Shown here in pieces: positions 1 through 10,803 of a DNA stretch of 64,000 nucleotides. Under the pieces are notes generated by a model. The model ran no database searches and was not told where the DNA came from. It saw nothing but the letters and a program-made list of their open reading frames with translations. Position 1 is the first letter of the stretch. Every line of letters begins with the position of its first letter. The translations under genes were made by a program, and so were the position numbers. This stretch comes from Mauremys mutica (taxonomy: Eukaryota; Chordata; Testudines; Geoemydidae): the NCBI RefSeq assembly GCF_020497125.1, contig NC_059087.1, positions 19,563,925-19,627,924 on the forward strand. The letters are read 5' to 3'.

Positions 1-1356
1 CCTTGGGAAGGGCTGGGTGGGTTCGGTGGCTGTTCTCCCCATTCAGTAGAACCGCCCATGGCGTCCGTTCCTGGGTGAACAACTGCCTGGGTAGAAGAAA
101 CTCCGACCAGCAGAGCTGCCAAGGGGTGGACAGCTCCATGTGAGGCTTTAATGCAAACTATGGAATGATCTAATTTGCATACAGCCACCCACTTCAGCTT
201 TAAACCACTGTGGAGTCAGTGCGGCTGGAAGGATTGGCGCCGAATTCCACGAGGAATAAATCTCCCAGCGACTCTTGGCCATTTCTGCTCCTGCCGCCGG
301 GCCGTGTGGTGCTGTTCTCATGGCAACAGGCCAGTGGTTTGGAGGGAGAAACTGGGTTGTACTGGTGCTTGCAGGGCCACATCCCGTGGCCTTAGCAGGG
401 GCTGGTGCTTCCCTCCCCAGAAGCCACTGGGCAGCGCTGCAATGCTGTGGTGGAAAACTCTGGCGGAGGAAGGAAAAAGGCACAAACGGTTCCAAGCGTG
501 GGTGGGGTGGGGAGCTCATTCCCCTGTCCTGCTTCCTCGGGGAAGTTTATCCCCTGGGAGGGACTAGCCGGGTTTCTCCCAGGGGAAGGTGAGTTTTTCT
601 GTTTCCAGAAGTGCCAGGTTGGGATATAGACTCCAGCCTTGTCATGGGCTCAGCTCAGACACTGCACCATCCACCGGCGATTTCACATCAGGAGATTAGT
701 TGGAGCAATAGCAAGGAGCCGGGCAGCAGGGCAGGGCACAATTTATTCTTTTCAGTGTTGAACAAACCTGATGATGAGTTCACGTTGGTTCAACCTGCGG
801 CTTGGAGGAAACAGACATTCCTGAGCTTAAAAAAAAGAAACACAGCAGGACTCTGGGCACTGAGATGAGAATGAGGGGTTGGGGGGTATCACATTAAGGA
901 AGCTGAGGTTGGAACTCATCGTCCAGTCTGTGCTGCCAGGTGAGAAGCTCCGTCATTCACAACAGGGAGAGATCGGAGGAATAACACAGAACCAGCAGCC
1001 ACGAAGGGCTTTGCTGATCCCTTTCTGGGGAGACTGTTGGCCTCTGAATCCTCCCTCGTCCCAGGGGATGCAATGAACTCCCGGAACCAGGCCATCAGTG
1101 GGTGTAGCTCAGTGTAGTGGCACTGAAGGCAACAGAGGAGGCTGATTTCCACCAGCTGGGAATGTGGCCCCTGCACTGTGATCAGGTGGGGGTGTCTATG
1201 GGGACAACGAGGTGTCATGTGTTGATCCAAAGTTGGCTGGGAAGATCCTGGCCTGTTTAAAAATGAAAATTTTACCCAACTTCTCTAAATGAGGCTCACA
1301 ATGGTGAGAGGGAACAATGGAAGAACAAAAACACAGTCTAATGTTCCCTTGTGGCA
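1..1356. other. 3' flank of V1, no gene recognised
   Basis: No coding gene is recognised here. The part from about 845 to 1356 is closely similar to the flank of V6 (16407-16480 and 18465-18918), so it is duplicated V-gene 3' flank. Around 898-910 it holds the uninterrupted version of the site where an LTR sits in the V6 copy. Positions 1-840 show no repeat family I can name. An ATTTGCAT octamer on the plus strand at 173-180 has no V gene beside it. Confidence 0.6.
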
Positions 1357-1395
1357 GGTTTGTGTCTCACTTCCCCGTCTGACTGTGTCACTGTG
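1357..1395 (-). promoter_or_regulatory. V1 recombination signal, 23-bp spacer
   Basis: On the minus strand the heptamer is CACAGTG (1389-1395), the spacer is 23 bp (1366-1388) and the nonamer is ACACAAACC (1357-1365). The heptamer matches consensus; the nonamer differs at two of nine positions from ACAAAAACC. It directly abuts the V exon, as needed for RAG cleavage. Confidence 0.93.
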
Positions 1396-1892
1396 AGGCT
1401 GAGCACTGCTGCTGTCCCACACCTGACAGTAATAATCAGCCTCGTCCTGCGCCTGGACTCCAGTGATGGTTAACGTGGCCGTGTTCCCGGAGTTGGCCCC
1501 AGAGAATCGATCGGGGATTCCGGAGGGTCTGCTGCTACTATCATATATAACAAGTAGTGGGGCGCTGCCAGGTTTCTGTTGGTACCACTGCACATCCTTG
1601 CTACCGATGTTGTTCCCTGAGCAGGTGAGTTGAGCATTTTGCCCTGGAGACACAGACGCTGAAGGTGGCTGAGTCAGCACGTACTGGGCCAGAGAACCTG
1701 AGAAAACAGGGGAACAGGATCAATAAGTGCTAATTGTTGAAATATGACATTTGCAGGTAGTTAATGGCACGAGTGAGAGACATGACTATAAACATGCAGC
1801 CCCCTTTCAGTTAATACCCTGAGTGAAACCCTCCCCGTCGCAGCACCTGAGCAGTAAGTGAGCAGCGCGAGGAGCAGAGGGGCCCAGGCCAT
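1396..1892 (-). CDS. V1: Ig lambda V gene, family F1 (IGLV3-like)
   Basis: Encodes a light-chain variable segment that would be joined to J-lambda to form part of a B-cell receptor or secreted antibody. Exon 1 is 1847-1892 (leader [16 protein letters not shown]) and exon 2 is 1396-1697, with GT and AG splice borders and a phase-1 junction. Canonical residues are Cys41, Trp53 and Cys106 of the precursor, with GIPDRFSG and DEADYYC framework motifs and a CDR3 stub [10 protein letters not shown]. The reading frame is open to the RSS. The intron (1698-1846, 149 bp) is longer than in all other copies and does not resemble the shared F1 intron by eye, although both exons do. This is the most J-proximal V gene in the window. 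Probably functional. Confidence 0.93.
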
Positions 1893-1960
1893 GGTGGGAA
1901 TCCAGACGAGCTCGGCTTCCTGAGGCAAACGGGTCTGTGGCTGGGACCCTCTGATTCTCT

Positions 1961-2001
1961 CTTAAACCCCCAGTGCTGCAGAACGGCCTATTCATGCAAA
2001 T
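1961..2001 (-). promoter_or_regulatory. V1 promoter: octamer and TTTAAG TATA-like box
   Basis: A perfect light-chain octamer ATTTGCAT is read on the minus strand at 1994-2001, about 100 bp upstream of the leader ATG. A TATA-like TTTAAG follows near 1961-1967. This spacing is typical of Ig V promoters bound by Oct factors. Confidence 0.85.
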
Positions 2002-4507
2002 CAGCCCCTTGCTCACTGGCTGCTGCTGGCACCTCCCTCGCTCATATGAGAGGGACACAGGGATTGGAGATTCAGGCCTGATTTTCCTCCTAATGACACT
2101 CATTAAAGTCACTGAAGATAATGGAGAGAAATTGGCACAGCTGAGGGAAGACTCAGGCCCCTCCATATAAACCCCCATATTCAATGAAGTACAACATGGC
2201 TACTTTTCCATTTACACGGAGAAAACAAAGAAAGAAAAATCCCAGAGCCCAGGACGTCCCACTGATCCCATTGAACCTCCCTGAGTCTGCCCCGACAGGC
2301 ATCAAAGGACCAGTACCTACATTATGGTTAGAAACGTACCCCACATGGGTGCTGACCAAGGGGGGATGGGTCTATTCCTAGTGATCAGCTAGTGCAGCTT
2401 TCAAAGCCATCAGCAGTGTTCCCAGTAGGAATCCCTGGGCCAATGGCACAGGACTGTAGGGGAGGAGCCAGTACTCTGGGTGTTAACTGAAAGGGGACTG
2501 GCCCTGTCAGACCCCAGCCCAGCAGGGGAAGGGAAGAGCTGTATTCCAGGGGGAAACTCTCATGGGGTTCGGTTTGGACAAGGGAAGAAGACACCTGGTT
2601 AGCATCTAGCATTATTATTTATTGTTTGGATCACGGTTGGTCTGGGCACCCCAGCCACGGCCCAGGACCCCATTGTGCAAGGCGCTGTACGAACGCAGAC
2701 CAAAGAGACGGGCTGTGTCTCAAAGAGCTCACAATCCAAGTGTAAGACAAAGGGGAAAAGGTCCTCGCAGAACTACCAGGAAGTGTGCTCCCGAGAGCTG
2801 CTTCCCAGGGCTCAGCTCACGGGGATACCTGGTGCAGAGGTTATTGTGTGTACATGTTTCCCACAGGCTTGGACATGATCAGTGTCTGACGGCACTTCCT
2901 TTCCTCCTGTTCACAACCTTCCTTCCCTCTACACTGTAAGAAACCCAGGAATTGGGAGGAATCAGAGACCCTGAAAGAGATGATGCTAATAATGATTGTT
3001 GCTGTTGTTTGGGGTAATCTCGGATGGAATAACTGTGCGAGTGCCTAGTGCATAACAGAGCCCAGGATGCCCCACCACCCACATGTTTCCTGCAGCTTGT
3101 AGCTACAGGTGCATTACAACGGGCACTGGCCAGTCTCTCGGCTTTGGCACATTACAGACGATGAGCCCCCCCTACTGGGTATAGTTATATCTGCAGTGAG
3201 CTCTTACCCTAACCAGCATGGTGTTCACGGGTCACCCAGGGTGCAAGGTGCTGCACATGCTCTGCTCTATTCCCTGTCTGCTTCCAACAGGCTGCGCATC
3301 ACACCACGAGCTTCCCACAGCACTGACCAGACTCTGCCTGCCAAACTCACCCCATACGTTAAAGGCACAGTCCCTACTACCACGTCTTCCCTTGCCAGCC
3401 AAAAGTTAATTTGGACCTATATTATAACGCCATGCAGTGTCTTCGGGGTCCAGTGTGTCAAACGCATGAATGGTGTCTGTCCAATTGCGGTGGGCTCCGG
3501 GGGGGAGGGTTACCACAGACTAAAAGCTCTGGGGGATGCTTACCCCTAGCACTGCAAACAACTCCAGAGCAGCCCCCCCAACCACCAGGGGTGGTTTGCA
3601 AATACGGGGTCAGGCTGGGTTTTCCACAGAGCGGGAAGCAAAGAAAGGGCGTTTGTTATCAAAGGATGAGCATGAACTGACACAGGCTCTTCTTTTTCAT
3701 TCAACAAATGGACAGACCCTGGGTGCTATGGGAACCCCAACCTTCACCTACAGTTGGAAAGACTTCAGCCTACTAGGGCCCCGTAACACTGACGCAGGGG
3801 GAGTCAACTTTTTTTGTCAAGGTCCAAATGTCTTAGTCAAGGTATATTCAAGGTCCAGACTCCAGAGAAAATAATAAAAAATAACAATAATTATAATAAT
3901 AAGTAAATCAAAAGATTTCAGAGTCTGTTCAAAAGCATCAGGCACTCCAGCTGTGGCCCACAGTCCATCTATTGACTATCCCTGCACTGACGGGTGATTC
4001 CTGGTATGTTTAGTGTGTGTTTAAATCTGCTTATTATTGTATGTTTTCTCTGTGATGCTTGTGGGCTATGACTAAATATGAGTGATTAGAAAGAGCTGTT
4101 TGGGCTACTGGTAAATGTCACCTGTCATAGCACCCGGAGAAAACGCAGGGCACAGGCGCCGGCTGTTAGGCAGACTGGCTTGCTGGGGATATCACCGTGT
4201 ATGGGAGGGGGCTGTGCACCCTTAAACCCCCCAGTCAAAAGGGAACGGGACATGTGTCCCTGCTCGGCGACAGGTGATGGCTGGAGGCCTGAGGCCTTCC
4301 TGGGCATGCCTGGAACGGACCACGGAGGGAGCTACACATTGATAACACAAACAGCACACTGTCACAAACAGCGAGAACCAGCCTAATGACGCAACTTATG
4401 AACATTGTCCAAGGTGGGTGAGGGAATATAAGAGATATTACCTCACTCACCTTGTCTCTATTATCTTGGGACTGACACAGCTACACCAACACTGCACGTA
4501 ACAATGC
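2002..4507. other. Spacer between V1 and V2
   Basis: No gene is recognised. It contains a dispersed repeat near 2611-2755 and a short A/T-rich tract at 3868-3910. The V1 5' flank departs from the standard block A sequence just beyond the octamer, so this spacer is not an ordinary copy of the tandem unit and no F2 gene sits here. Confidence 0.5.
2611..2755. repeat. Dispersed reptile-type interspersed repeat
   Basis: The phrases 'ggaccccattgtgcaaggcg' and 'gagctcacaatccaagtgta' resemble a very common interspersed repeat of turtles and crocodilians. I recognise the wording but am not sure of the family name. Boundaries are approximate. Confidence 0.45.
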
Positions 4508-4539
4508 GTCACCCTTCACACCCCGTCTCCTCTCCATCT

Positions 4540-4546
4540 CACTGTG
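4540..4546 (-). promoter_or_regulatory. V2 RSS remnant: heptamer only
   Basis: The heptamer CACAGTG (minus) is intact at 4540-4546, but the position expected for the nonamer (4508-4516) has no resemblance to one. Compared with the V4 flank near 10131-10240, the sequence jumps from the outer flank straight into the last part of the spacer, so a deletion has removed the nonamer. Confidence 0.8.
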
Positions 4547-5002
4547 ATTCTGAGCACTGCTGCTGTCCCACACCTGACAGTAATAATCAGCCTCGTCCTG
4601 TGCCTGGACTCCAGTGATGGTTAACGTGGCCGTGTTCCCGGAGTTGGCCCCAGAGAATCGATCAGGGATTCCAGAGGGTCTGCTGCTACTATGATATATA
4701 ACACGTAGTGGGGCACTGCCAGGTTTCTGTTGGTATCATTTCACGTACTTGCTCCCAATGTTGTTCCCTGAGCAGGTGAGTTGAGCATTTTGCCCTGGAG
4801 ACACAGACACTGAAGGTGGCTGAGTCAGCACATACTGAGTGACAGAACCTGCAACAGGAGGAGAAAACACCTGAATAAAATGACTCAGCATTGACTTTAT
4901 CCCCAGTTAACATGATCTGCAGGCAGCAACAGGGAAAAGCAAAAATCATGTAGCACCTGAGCAGTAAGTGAGCAGCACGAGGAGCAGAGGGGCCCAGGCC
5001 AT
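4547..5002 (-). pseudogene. V2: Ig lambda V pseudogene, family F1
   Basis: Leader exon 4957-5002 and V exon 4547-4848 keep their splice borders and most of the V sequence, including CSGNNIGSK and DEADYYC. The codon for the invariant framework-2 Trp (in WYQQKPG) is TGA at 4736-4738. The RSS has lost its nonamer and the promoter octamer is altered by one base. Three independent lesions in promoter, coding and RSS make this a clear pseudogene. It could still act as a sequence donor if this species uses gene conversion, but nothing here shows that. Confidence 0.92.
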
Positions 5003-5070
5003 GGTGGGAATCCAGACGAGCTCGGCTTCCTGAGGCAAACGGGTCTGTGGCTGGGACCCTCTGATTCTCT

Positions 5071-5111
5071 CTTAAACCCCCAGTGCTGGAGAACGGCCCC
5101 TTCATGCAAAA
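5071..5111 (-). promoter_or_regulatory. V2 promoter with mutated octamer
   Basis: On the minus strand the octamer position (5104-5111) reads TTTTGCAT instead of ATTTGCAT. The TATA-like TTTAAG near 5071 is kept. Confidence 0.7.
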
Positions 5112-7564
5112 CTGCTCCTTTCTTGCTAGCTACTAAAGCCTCCTCATTCCCCCATACGAGCGGGGCAGAGACACAGGGCAGGGGAAAGATTCTGGGACCA
5201 AGTTTCCTCTGCTCTACACTGGTGTAAATCCCAGGTAACTCCACTGAACTTTACCTTGTTGTAAGAGTGGAGTAAGTGAAAGGAGAATTAGCCCCTTTCT
5301 CTATAAACTCAAATATTTAATGATGTAGAACAGGTATTGTTGAGCCCAGGCTGCCCTGCTGAGGCATACAGAGCTTGCACCTCAAAAGATTAAAGGATCA
5401 TTAAACGCTGTGGTTAGACATATCGTACCAGCGTGGGCACTGCCCTGGGAAAAGGTTAAGTTTCTGGGGAACATCCACTGCAGTTTCAAAGCTTTGCTCA
5501 GTTTCTGGTAGGAATCTCCTCTTGTAAAGCTTTGGGAATGGAAAGGTGGATGAGGTGTCTGGTGGCTGGCAATGTAAATGCAGAGCAGAATAGGACTTGG
5601 GGAAGCAAAGGGCTCAGTCGGTAAGAGATCGTCCTGCACACGGAGAGGGGCTCACACCATCAGATCCTAGAGCGGAGTCTGAGCCACGGAGAGGAAGGGG
5701 GGTAGTTCAGGGGATCGTTGGAGCCCCCCATAGTATCCCTCCCCAGCAGCATGTGGCCAAATGATTCATTACACCCATTGCCCAGTGTCTCCTGCTTGGT
5801 ACGTTGTAGCTGAAGGGCTCCCTCTACTGGCCAGCGCTACACTTGCAGAAGTGATCTCTTGCCCCAGCTGACAGTTTTACCACCATTTCCTTTTCTAATT
5901 CCAGCTCCCCAGGCCAGCTCGGGACCTTGGTTCCTATTCCCCAGCCCAGATTTGCCTCCTGGCTGAATTTTTAAATTCACGAGAAGTTGCTCTGCTTCTT
6001 AGTGACCTTTGCATTAGCCCAGCCATTGCTGCTGACCCCAAACGCTGCAGCCGGCCCTGTGCACGTCAGGCAGCCCCATAGGCATGGGGAGCTGGGAGGG
6101 GAGTTAGAAAGAAGGTGGGGCCTGCTGGGGACAGGGGAGGCTGGGAGCAGAGGGGAGCTGACCCACAGAGGCCAAATGGGGAGTTGTAGCCGCAGGGTCG
6201 TGGAGCACTGCTCAGCCCACTGGGTCCCTTAACCCTTTGCTCCCCTGGCTGCTAGTACTGCAGGCAGGCTCCTGGCAGCCTCTGCTGGTGACTTGGGCCA
6301 GTGCCATGAAGGGTTCTGACATGATGAGTCAGGCCACTGGAAATAATGAAATGAATAAATCTTCACAGGGGGGGCCCATTCTATGTGTGTTTGAGTGTTT
6401 GAGCCTTTCGGGCATGCTAGGGTCATGTTTTCAATCCAATGGCTAGAAACGTCCTCACCTAGTCACTGAAAACCAAGGTTCTCATGGAATCACTGGACTC
6501 CAGAATCTGGGGCTTCCAGCAAAAACCCTAATGAGCGCTGGACTCGCTATAAAACTACAAGAGATGGTGGTTGTGATGAAGGACATGAAGATGGGAACTT
6601 AAAGGTAGAATTTGGCCCCTGTTCAATGGGAAACCAGTGCAGAGAGCAATGGCTGGGAATGACGGGCTGTCGGATACCTGGGGTGCTGAGTAATTGGGCT
6701 GGATTTCCCCTACCTCCCTGGCTGCTCAATCAGCATCTCTTTTATCAGCACCTCCTCCTTCTCCATTCCCCTTCTCTGTGGGAGTCCCACGGGGCTCCCT
6801 CCTTGTTCTCGACTTTTCTCTCTCTCTGAGCCTTATCCTTCAGTATCTCCCTCTGCTCACATGGGGTCATTATCACCTCTGTGCTAACAGCTCCCCCAGC
6901 CACTTCTCCACTCCAGCCCTGTCTCCTGCTGCTCATTCTCCCATCTGGCCTGGTCTCTCCAGTGTCGCACCCTTTGATGACTCCTCTGGTGTCAAGCTCA
7001 CATTGGCCAAAACTGAGCTCAGAAATCTTCCCTGCCAACCTCGCTCAGCCAGCCATGCCGCCTGAATAGCCCTTGGTTTCCTTATCTTTGTGCTGATGCC
7101 CCATTCCCCACTATACCCATCCAACCCTCTGCCTCTGATGTTTTTCTGCATCAGAAATCTCAGGGTCTGACTGCACTGTGTTTGCTGGAGTCTTTGGGGA
7201 AGATCTGAATTAAATTGTGCTGACACTTACGGCTGTGATAGGAATGTTGTCTCTCGCTCCCCACTCTGATAGCAGAGGGGATACTGATTGTAGGGAGAAG
7301 AAGGTGATAGTCCCCATCCTGCAGAAGGAGAATGAGGAGGGAGCCGGAAATAGCTTTGTGGACTGAAATTCCTTGTCACAAACTGCTGTGTGATTTGTCA
7401 CTAGGGTGACCAGACAGCAAGTGTGAAAAATCGGGACAGGGTTGGGGGTAATAGGAGACAGTATAAGACCCAAAAATTGGGACTGACCCGCTAAAGTTGG
7501 GACAAAACTGCGCAACTGGTGAGATTTATACACAAGGCCCAGGCCGGGGGAGAGAAGGGAAGGG
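5112..7564. repeat. Tandem-unit block A, copy 1 (V2 to V3)
   Basis: No gene. This is the F1 5' flank running into the F2 3' flank. Similar copies lie at 10804-12421, 13751-15631, 19523-22209, 25468-30576, 32807-36677, 39933-45861, 47180-50086 and 54106-57827. Shared landmarks include the passages at 5390-5600, 5760-6060 and 6960-7360. A small MITE is inserted near 7403-7504. Confidence 0.8.
7403..7504. mobile_element. MITE-like insertion (GGTGACCAGA type), copy 1
   Basis: Begins AGGGTGACCAGACAGC and shares its body with 35096-35214 and 61348-61449. Sister block A copies (for example 12340-12365) run straight through here, showing that this is an insertion in the V3 flank. The right terminal repeat seen in the other copies is degraded. 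Confidence 0.65.
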
Positions 7565-7603
7565 TGTTTTTGTCCCACTTCCCCATCTGTCTGTGTCACT
7601 GTG
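7565..7603 (-). promoter_or_regulatory. V3 recombination signal, 23-bp spacer
   Basis: Minus-strand heptamer CACAGTG (7597-7603), 23-bp spacer, and nonamer ACAAAAACA (7565-7573), one mismatch from consensus. Confidence 0.94.
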
Positions 7604-8097
7604 TGGAGGAGCACTGCTACTCCCACTCCACGCAGCACAGTAATAAACAGCCTCATCCTCTGCCAGGGCCCCGGAGATGGTCAAATAGCCGGTGTTACTG
7701 GACGTGTCTTTGGAACCAGAGAAGCGAGCAGGGACCCCCGAGACCTGGTGCTTGCTGGAATCTGAATAGTATGCCAGCAGGTATCGTGGAGAATTCCCAG
7801 GTTTCTGTTGGTACCAGTACAGATAGTAGCCACTGATGCTGGTCCCACTGCTCATGGTGCAAAAGAGTTTCACCATGTTTCCTGGGGACACTGACAATGA
7901 GGGCAGCTGAGTCACCACAGGCTGCGAGCTGGAACCTGGGAAAAATGTTAGAAATCTGTCAAACCCTCCCTGTCCATCCTCAGCCACTAGTGAATCTGGT
8001 TGTGCATTCGATTCAGAAGCAACTTATTTAACCCACTGCCCCTGTTCTCACCTGTGCACCACGTCCCCAGCAGGACGATGAGGGGAGCCCAGAGCAT
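7604..8097 (-). CDS. V3: Ig lambda V gene, family F2 (IGLV5-like)
   Basis: Leader exon 8052-8097 ([16 protein letters not shown]) and V exon 7604-7935, with good splice borders and a 116-bp intron. It has Cys41, Trp56 and Cys near 115, and a long CDR2 region (YYSDSSKHQ) like mammalian IGLV5. FR1 is unusual for the family: QLPSLSVSPG, GNMVKLFC with Phe before the first Cys, and DEAVYYC instead of DEADYYC. CDR3 stub AAWSGSSSAPP. The frame is open to the RSS. Probably functional. Confidence 0.93.
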
Positions 8098-8167
8098 GGT
8101 GAGGAGATTTCGGGCCCTTAGGAGAAAACAGCCAGATCCACTGGGAAGGCCTGACAGTCACTGCCCC

Positions 8168-8238
8168 TTATATTCATCCTACTGTGGTAAGCAGCATCTA
8201 AGCTCCACCTTTATTCTAGTTTGTTCTTATCTCATTGG
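8168..8238 (-). promoter_or_regulatory. V3 promoter: TATA, weak octamer, CCAAT
   Basis: On the minus strand an AATATAA TATA box lies at 8168-8174 and a CCAAT box at 8234-8238. Between them, where an octamer is expected, the sequence is ACTAGAAT (8213-8220), three mismatches from ATTTGCAT. Confidence 0.65.
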
Positions 8239-10201
8239 CTCCTATGATCACAGAGCCGGGCACGTGGGAGGAGAGACCATCCCTTAAGGAGGAGCTCCTG
8301 CTGTATAAGGTCCCTAACTTAGCTCCACTCCAGCAATGACCGTCTGCCAGGATCAAGGTTTCATTTCAACGCTCGCAGTGGAGGCTGCTGGAGTTCAGGC
8401 TGTGTGACAGTTTCCAGTCTAATCCCTCGTTTTCAGTGATTTGTAACTTTCCCAATGCTTCCCCTTTCGGCCTGTCCTTTGCTTGAGGGTTCATTGATCT
8501 CTCACGCTGATCAGAAAACAACTCAGCAGTTTCTGAGAAGGAGGAGAGGGCAATAAATACACTTTGCCCAGAATTTACCATTTCTGGAGCCAACTAGGGC
8601 AGAGCTAAGGAGGAAATGGGGGGATTCTGCAAAGTTCCATTCTCCCATCTAAGGGCCCACACTAGAGGAGCTGGGTTTGTGTCTGGCAATGTACATTATT
8701 AGGAGCTGTTCTCTGCTCACTGGGATGATTTATTTCCATCATCTCCAGGCTGCCCAGCTGGGCTATACACACTTCTGTTTATTCATGAGCAGTTTTAATT
8801 GGGCAGAAAATGGAATTCAGAGAAGTGGGCGGCGACTCTGCCACCCCTTGTGCTGAGAGCTAGGAATGAAAATCCCACTGAAGAACAAAGTGTTATTGTC
8901 ATTGTTTATTGCTAAAGACCAGTGAGACGCATCAGAGTCTGAGGAGGCTTCTCCTCAGGAATTCTCCTGGCTCCTTGCTCTTGGAATGTGCTAGAAACAT
9001 CACGAAAGGCAAAAAAACCCCACACGGAGTCTCAGCAGCACCAAGACAGACCAAAACACATCTTCCAGCATTGATTAGAAAAGGGAAGGGAGAGCCCGTC
9101 TCTGTCCCATGCTACTCAGAGTCCCTGCCTTCTGGAAGGTTCTGTGCCTGACACAGGAAGTTCAGCTTTAAGCCACATGACAAAAGCCAGTTCCCTGCTG
9201 AATTCACGGATTTTCAGGACTTCCTCACAATGGATCTGATCTCACACGCAGGGTCCCATGGAAGACTGGGCACTGGGAGAGGGCCCAGGCACCCAGATTG
9301 AACCAGCTGGAAAATCAAACAGGGATATGACTCTCCAGTTGGGATATTTAGCCTCTGTTTATTTTTAAAGTTCCTGGATTATAAAATGGGTGACCAAGCA
9401 CAGCCCCACGTAACTCACCTCAACCCTGGGAAGGGAAGGGCCTGCTATGAGCAGCACAAACAGTGAGCAGGGGGTGACACTGGCTGACAGAATCATGGCT
9501 CATCTCCAACACTTTATTTACTTGCATTGAACACGAGGCGGGACACAAAGAGCTGGGGATCAGTGCAGAGATCCCCCGACCTTGCCCTGAGACCTCTGGT
9601 ATCTTCTGCTAACGCCCTGGTGTCACAGAACCAGCTCAGCAATTCTGGAGCTGACCCAGCTTTTACAGCCAGGGCAGATTGAGAGATTCTGACCATTCCT
9701 GAGTGAGAGGCCAAAGGCACCAAAGGATTTGGCGCTGGGGGGGTGGAGTGTGGGGGCAGCTTCCATTGTCCTACTTCCATGCTCAAGTTTCCCAATTAGA
9801 GACGATATTGGTTCTGAGTGGGAGCTCAGAGGGCAGGGAGAGTATTTTTAATTCTTGGAAGTGTAGGTTTGAGCCATAGAACCCAAGCTTCATCCTCCAC
9901 TGGCTATGTCAGACCAGAGAGAGGCTGGAGCAATGGAGGGAGATGCACAGTTGATTGCTTTAAGTGTTTAAGAAGTGTAAGTGAATTCCCCCTGTTTACA
10001 AATCGCTCCAACTCCTCTAGCCCTCAATGAGAACTTCTTGTACGGTGAAATCCCCAGTGAGGACAGTGAGTAGGTGACCAGTCGCCTACATGCAGCTGGA
10101 AATATTGTGACTGAGAGGAAATATCTTCCCTTCACACCCCGTCTCCTCCACAGAAGGAAGCCCTGAACAGGACAGGGGACATGTTTTCTTTGATAACAAG
10201 A
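8239..10201. repeat. Tandem-unit block B, copy 1 (V3 to V4)
   Basis: No gene. F2 5' flank running into F1 3' flank. Similar full copies lie at 22884-24863, 37351-39337 and 50758-53507. Variant copies end at orphan leaders (31247-32560, 58501-59800), and shortened copies lie at 13093-13750 and 46532-47180. Confidence 0.8.
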
Positions 10202-10240
10202 GGTTTGTGTCTCACTTCCCAGTCTGGCTGTATCACTGTG
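10202..10240 (-). promoter_or_regulatory. V4 recombination signal, 23-bp spacer
   Basis: Minus-strand heptamer CACAGTG (10234-10240), 23-bp spacer and nonamer ACACAAACC (10202-10210). Confidence 0.93.
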
Positions 10241-10694
10241 AGCAGCGCCGCTACTGTCCCACATCTGACAGTAATAATCAGCCTCGTCCTGCGCCTGGAC
10301 TCCAGTGATGGTTAACGTGGCCGTGTTACTGGATTTGGCACCAGAGAATCGATCAGGGATTCCGGAGGGCCTGCTGCTACTTTCATATATAACACATAGC
10401 AGCGCACTGCCAGGTTTCTGTTGGTACCAGTTCACCTTCTTGCTACCAATGTTGTTCCCTGAGCAGGTGAGTTGAGCATTTTGCCCTGGAGACACAGACA
10501 CTGAAGGCGGCTGAGTCAGCACAATCTGGGCAAGAGAACCTGCAACAGGAGGAGAAAACACATGGATAAAATGACTCAGCATTGACTTTATCCCCAGCTA
10601 ACATGATCTACAGGCAACCAAGGGGGAAAAGCAAACATCATGTATGACCTGAGCAGTAAGTGAGCAGCGTGAGGAGCAGAGATGCCCAGGCCAT
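10241..10694 (-). CDS. V4: Ig lambda V gene, family F1
   Basis: Leader exon 10649-10694 ([16 protein letters not shown]) and V exon 10241-10539, with a 109-bp intron. Mature start [34 protein letters not shown] with an extra Cys just before the CDR2, DEADYYC, and CDR3 stub QMWDSSGA. The frame is open and RSS and octamer are intact, so it is probably functional. The additional framework Cys is unusual among the F1 copies. Confidence 0.93.
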
Positions 10695-10762
10695 GATGGG
10701 AATCCAGACGAGCTCGGCTTCCTGAGGCAAAGGAGTCTCTGGCTGGGACCCTCCGATTCTCT

Positions 10763-10803
10763 CTTAAATCTCCAGAGCTGGAGAACGGCCCCTTCATGCA
10801 AAT
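10763..10803 (-). promoter_or_regulatory. V4 promoter: octamer and TATA-like box
   Basis: Perfect ATTTGCAT on the minus strand at 10796-10803, with a TTTAAG TATA-like motif about 25 bp downstream. Confidence 0.85.

Noticed and set aside
175..629. Overlapping plus-strand ORFs at the left edge
   Set aside because: Several frames are open at once in GC-rich sequence; no domain, no promoter and no similarity to other parts of the window.
7519..7836. Plus-strand ORFs across V exons (seen at most F2 genes)
   Set aside because: Antisense shadows of V exons; they recur because the V exons do.
9514..9795. Minus-strand ORF recurring at 9.6, 24.3, 38.7 and 52.9 kb, with shared SALAVKAGSAPELLSWF-like text
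   Set aside because: It recurs because block B is duplicated. The copies differ in length and frame at their ends, and no family is recognised. A dN/dS test on the four copies would settle it.
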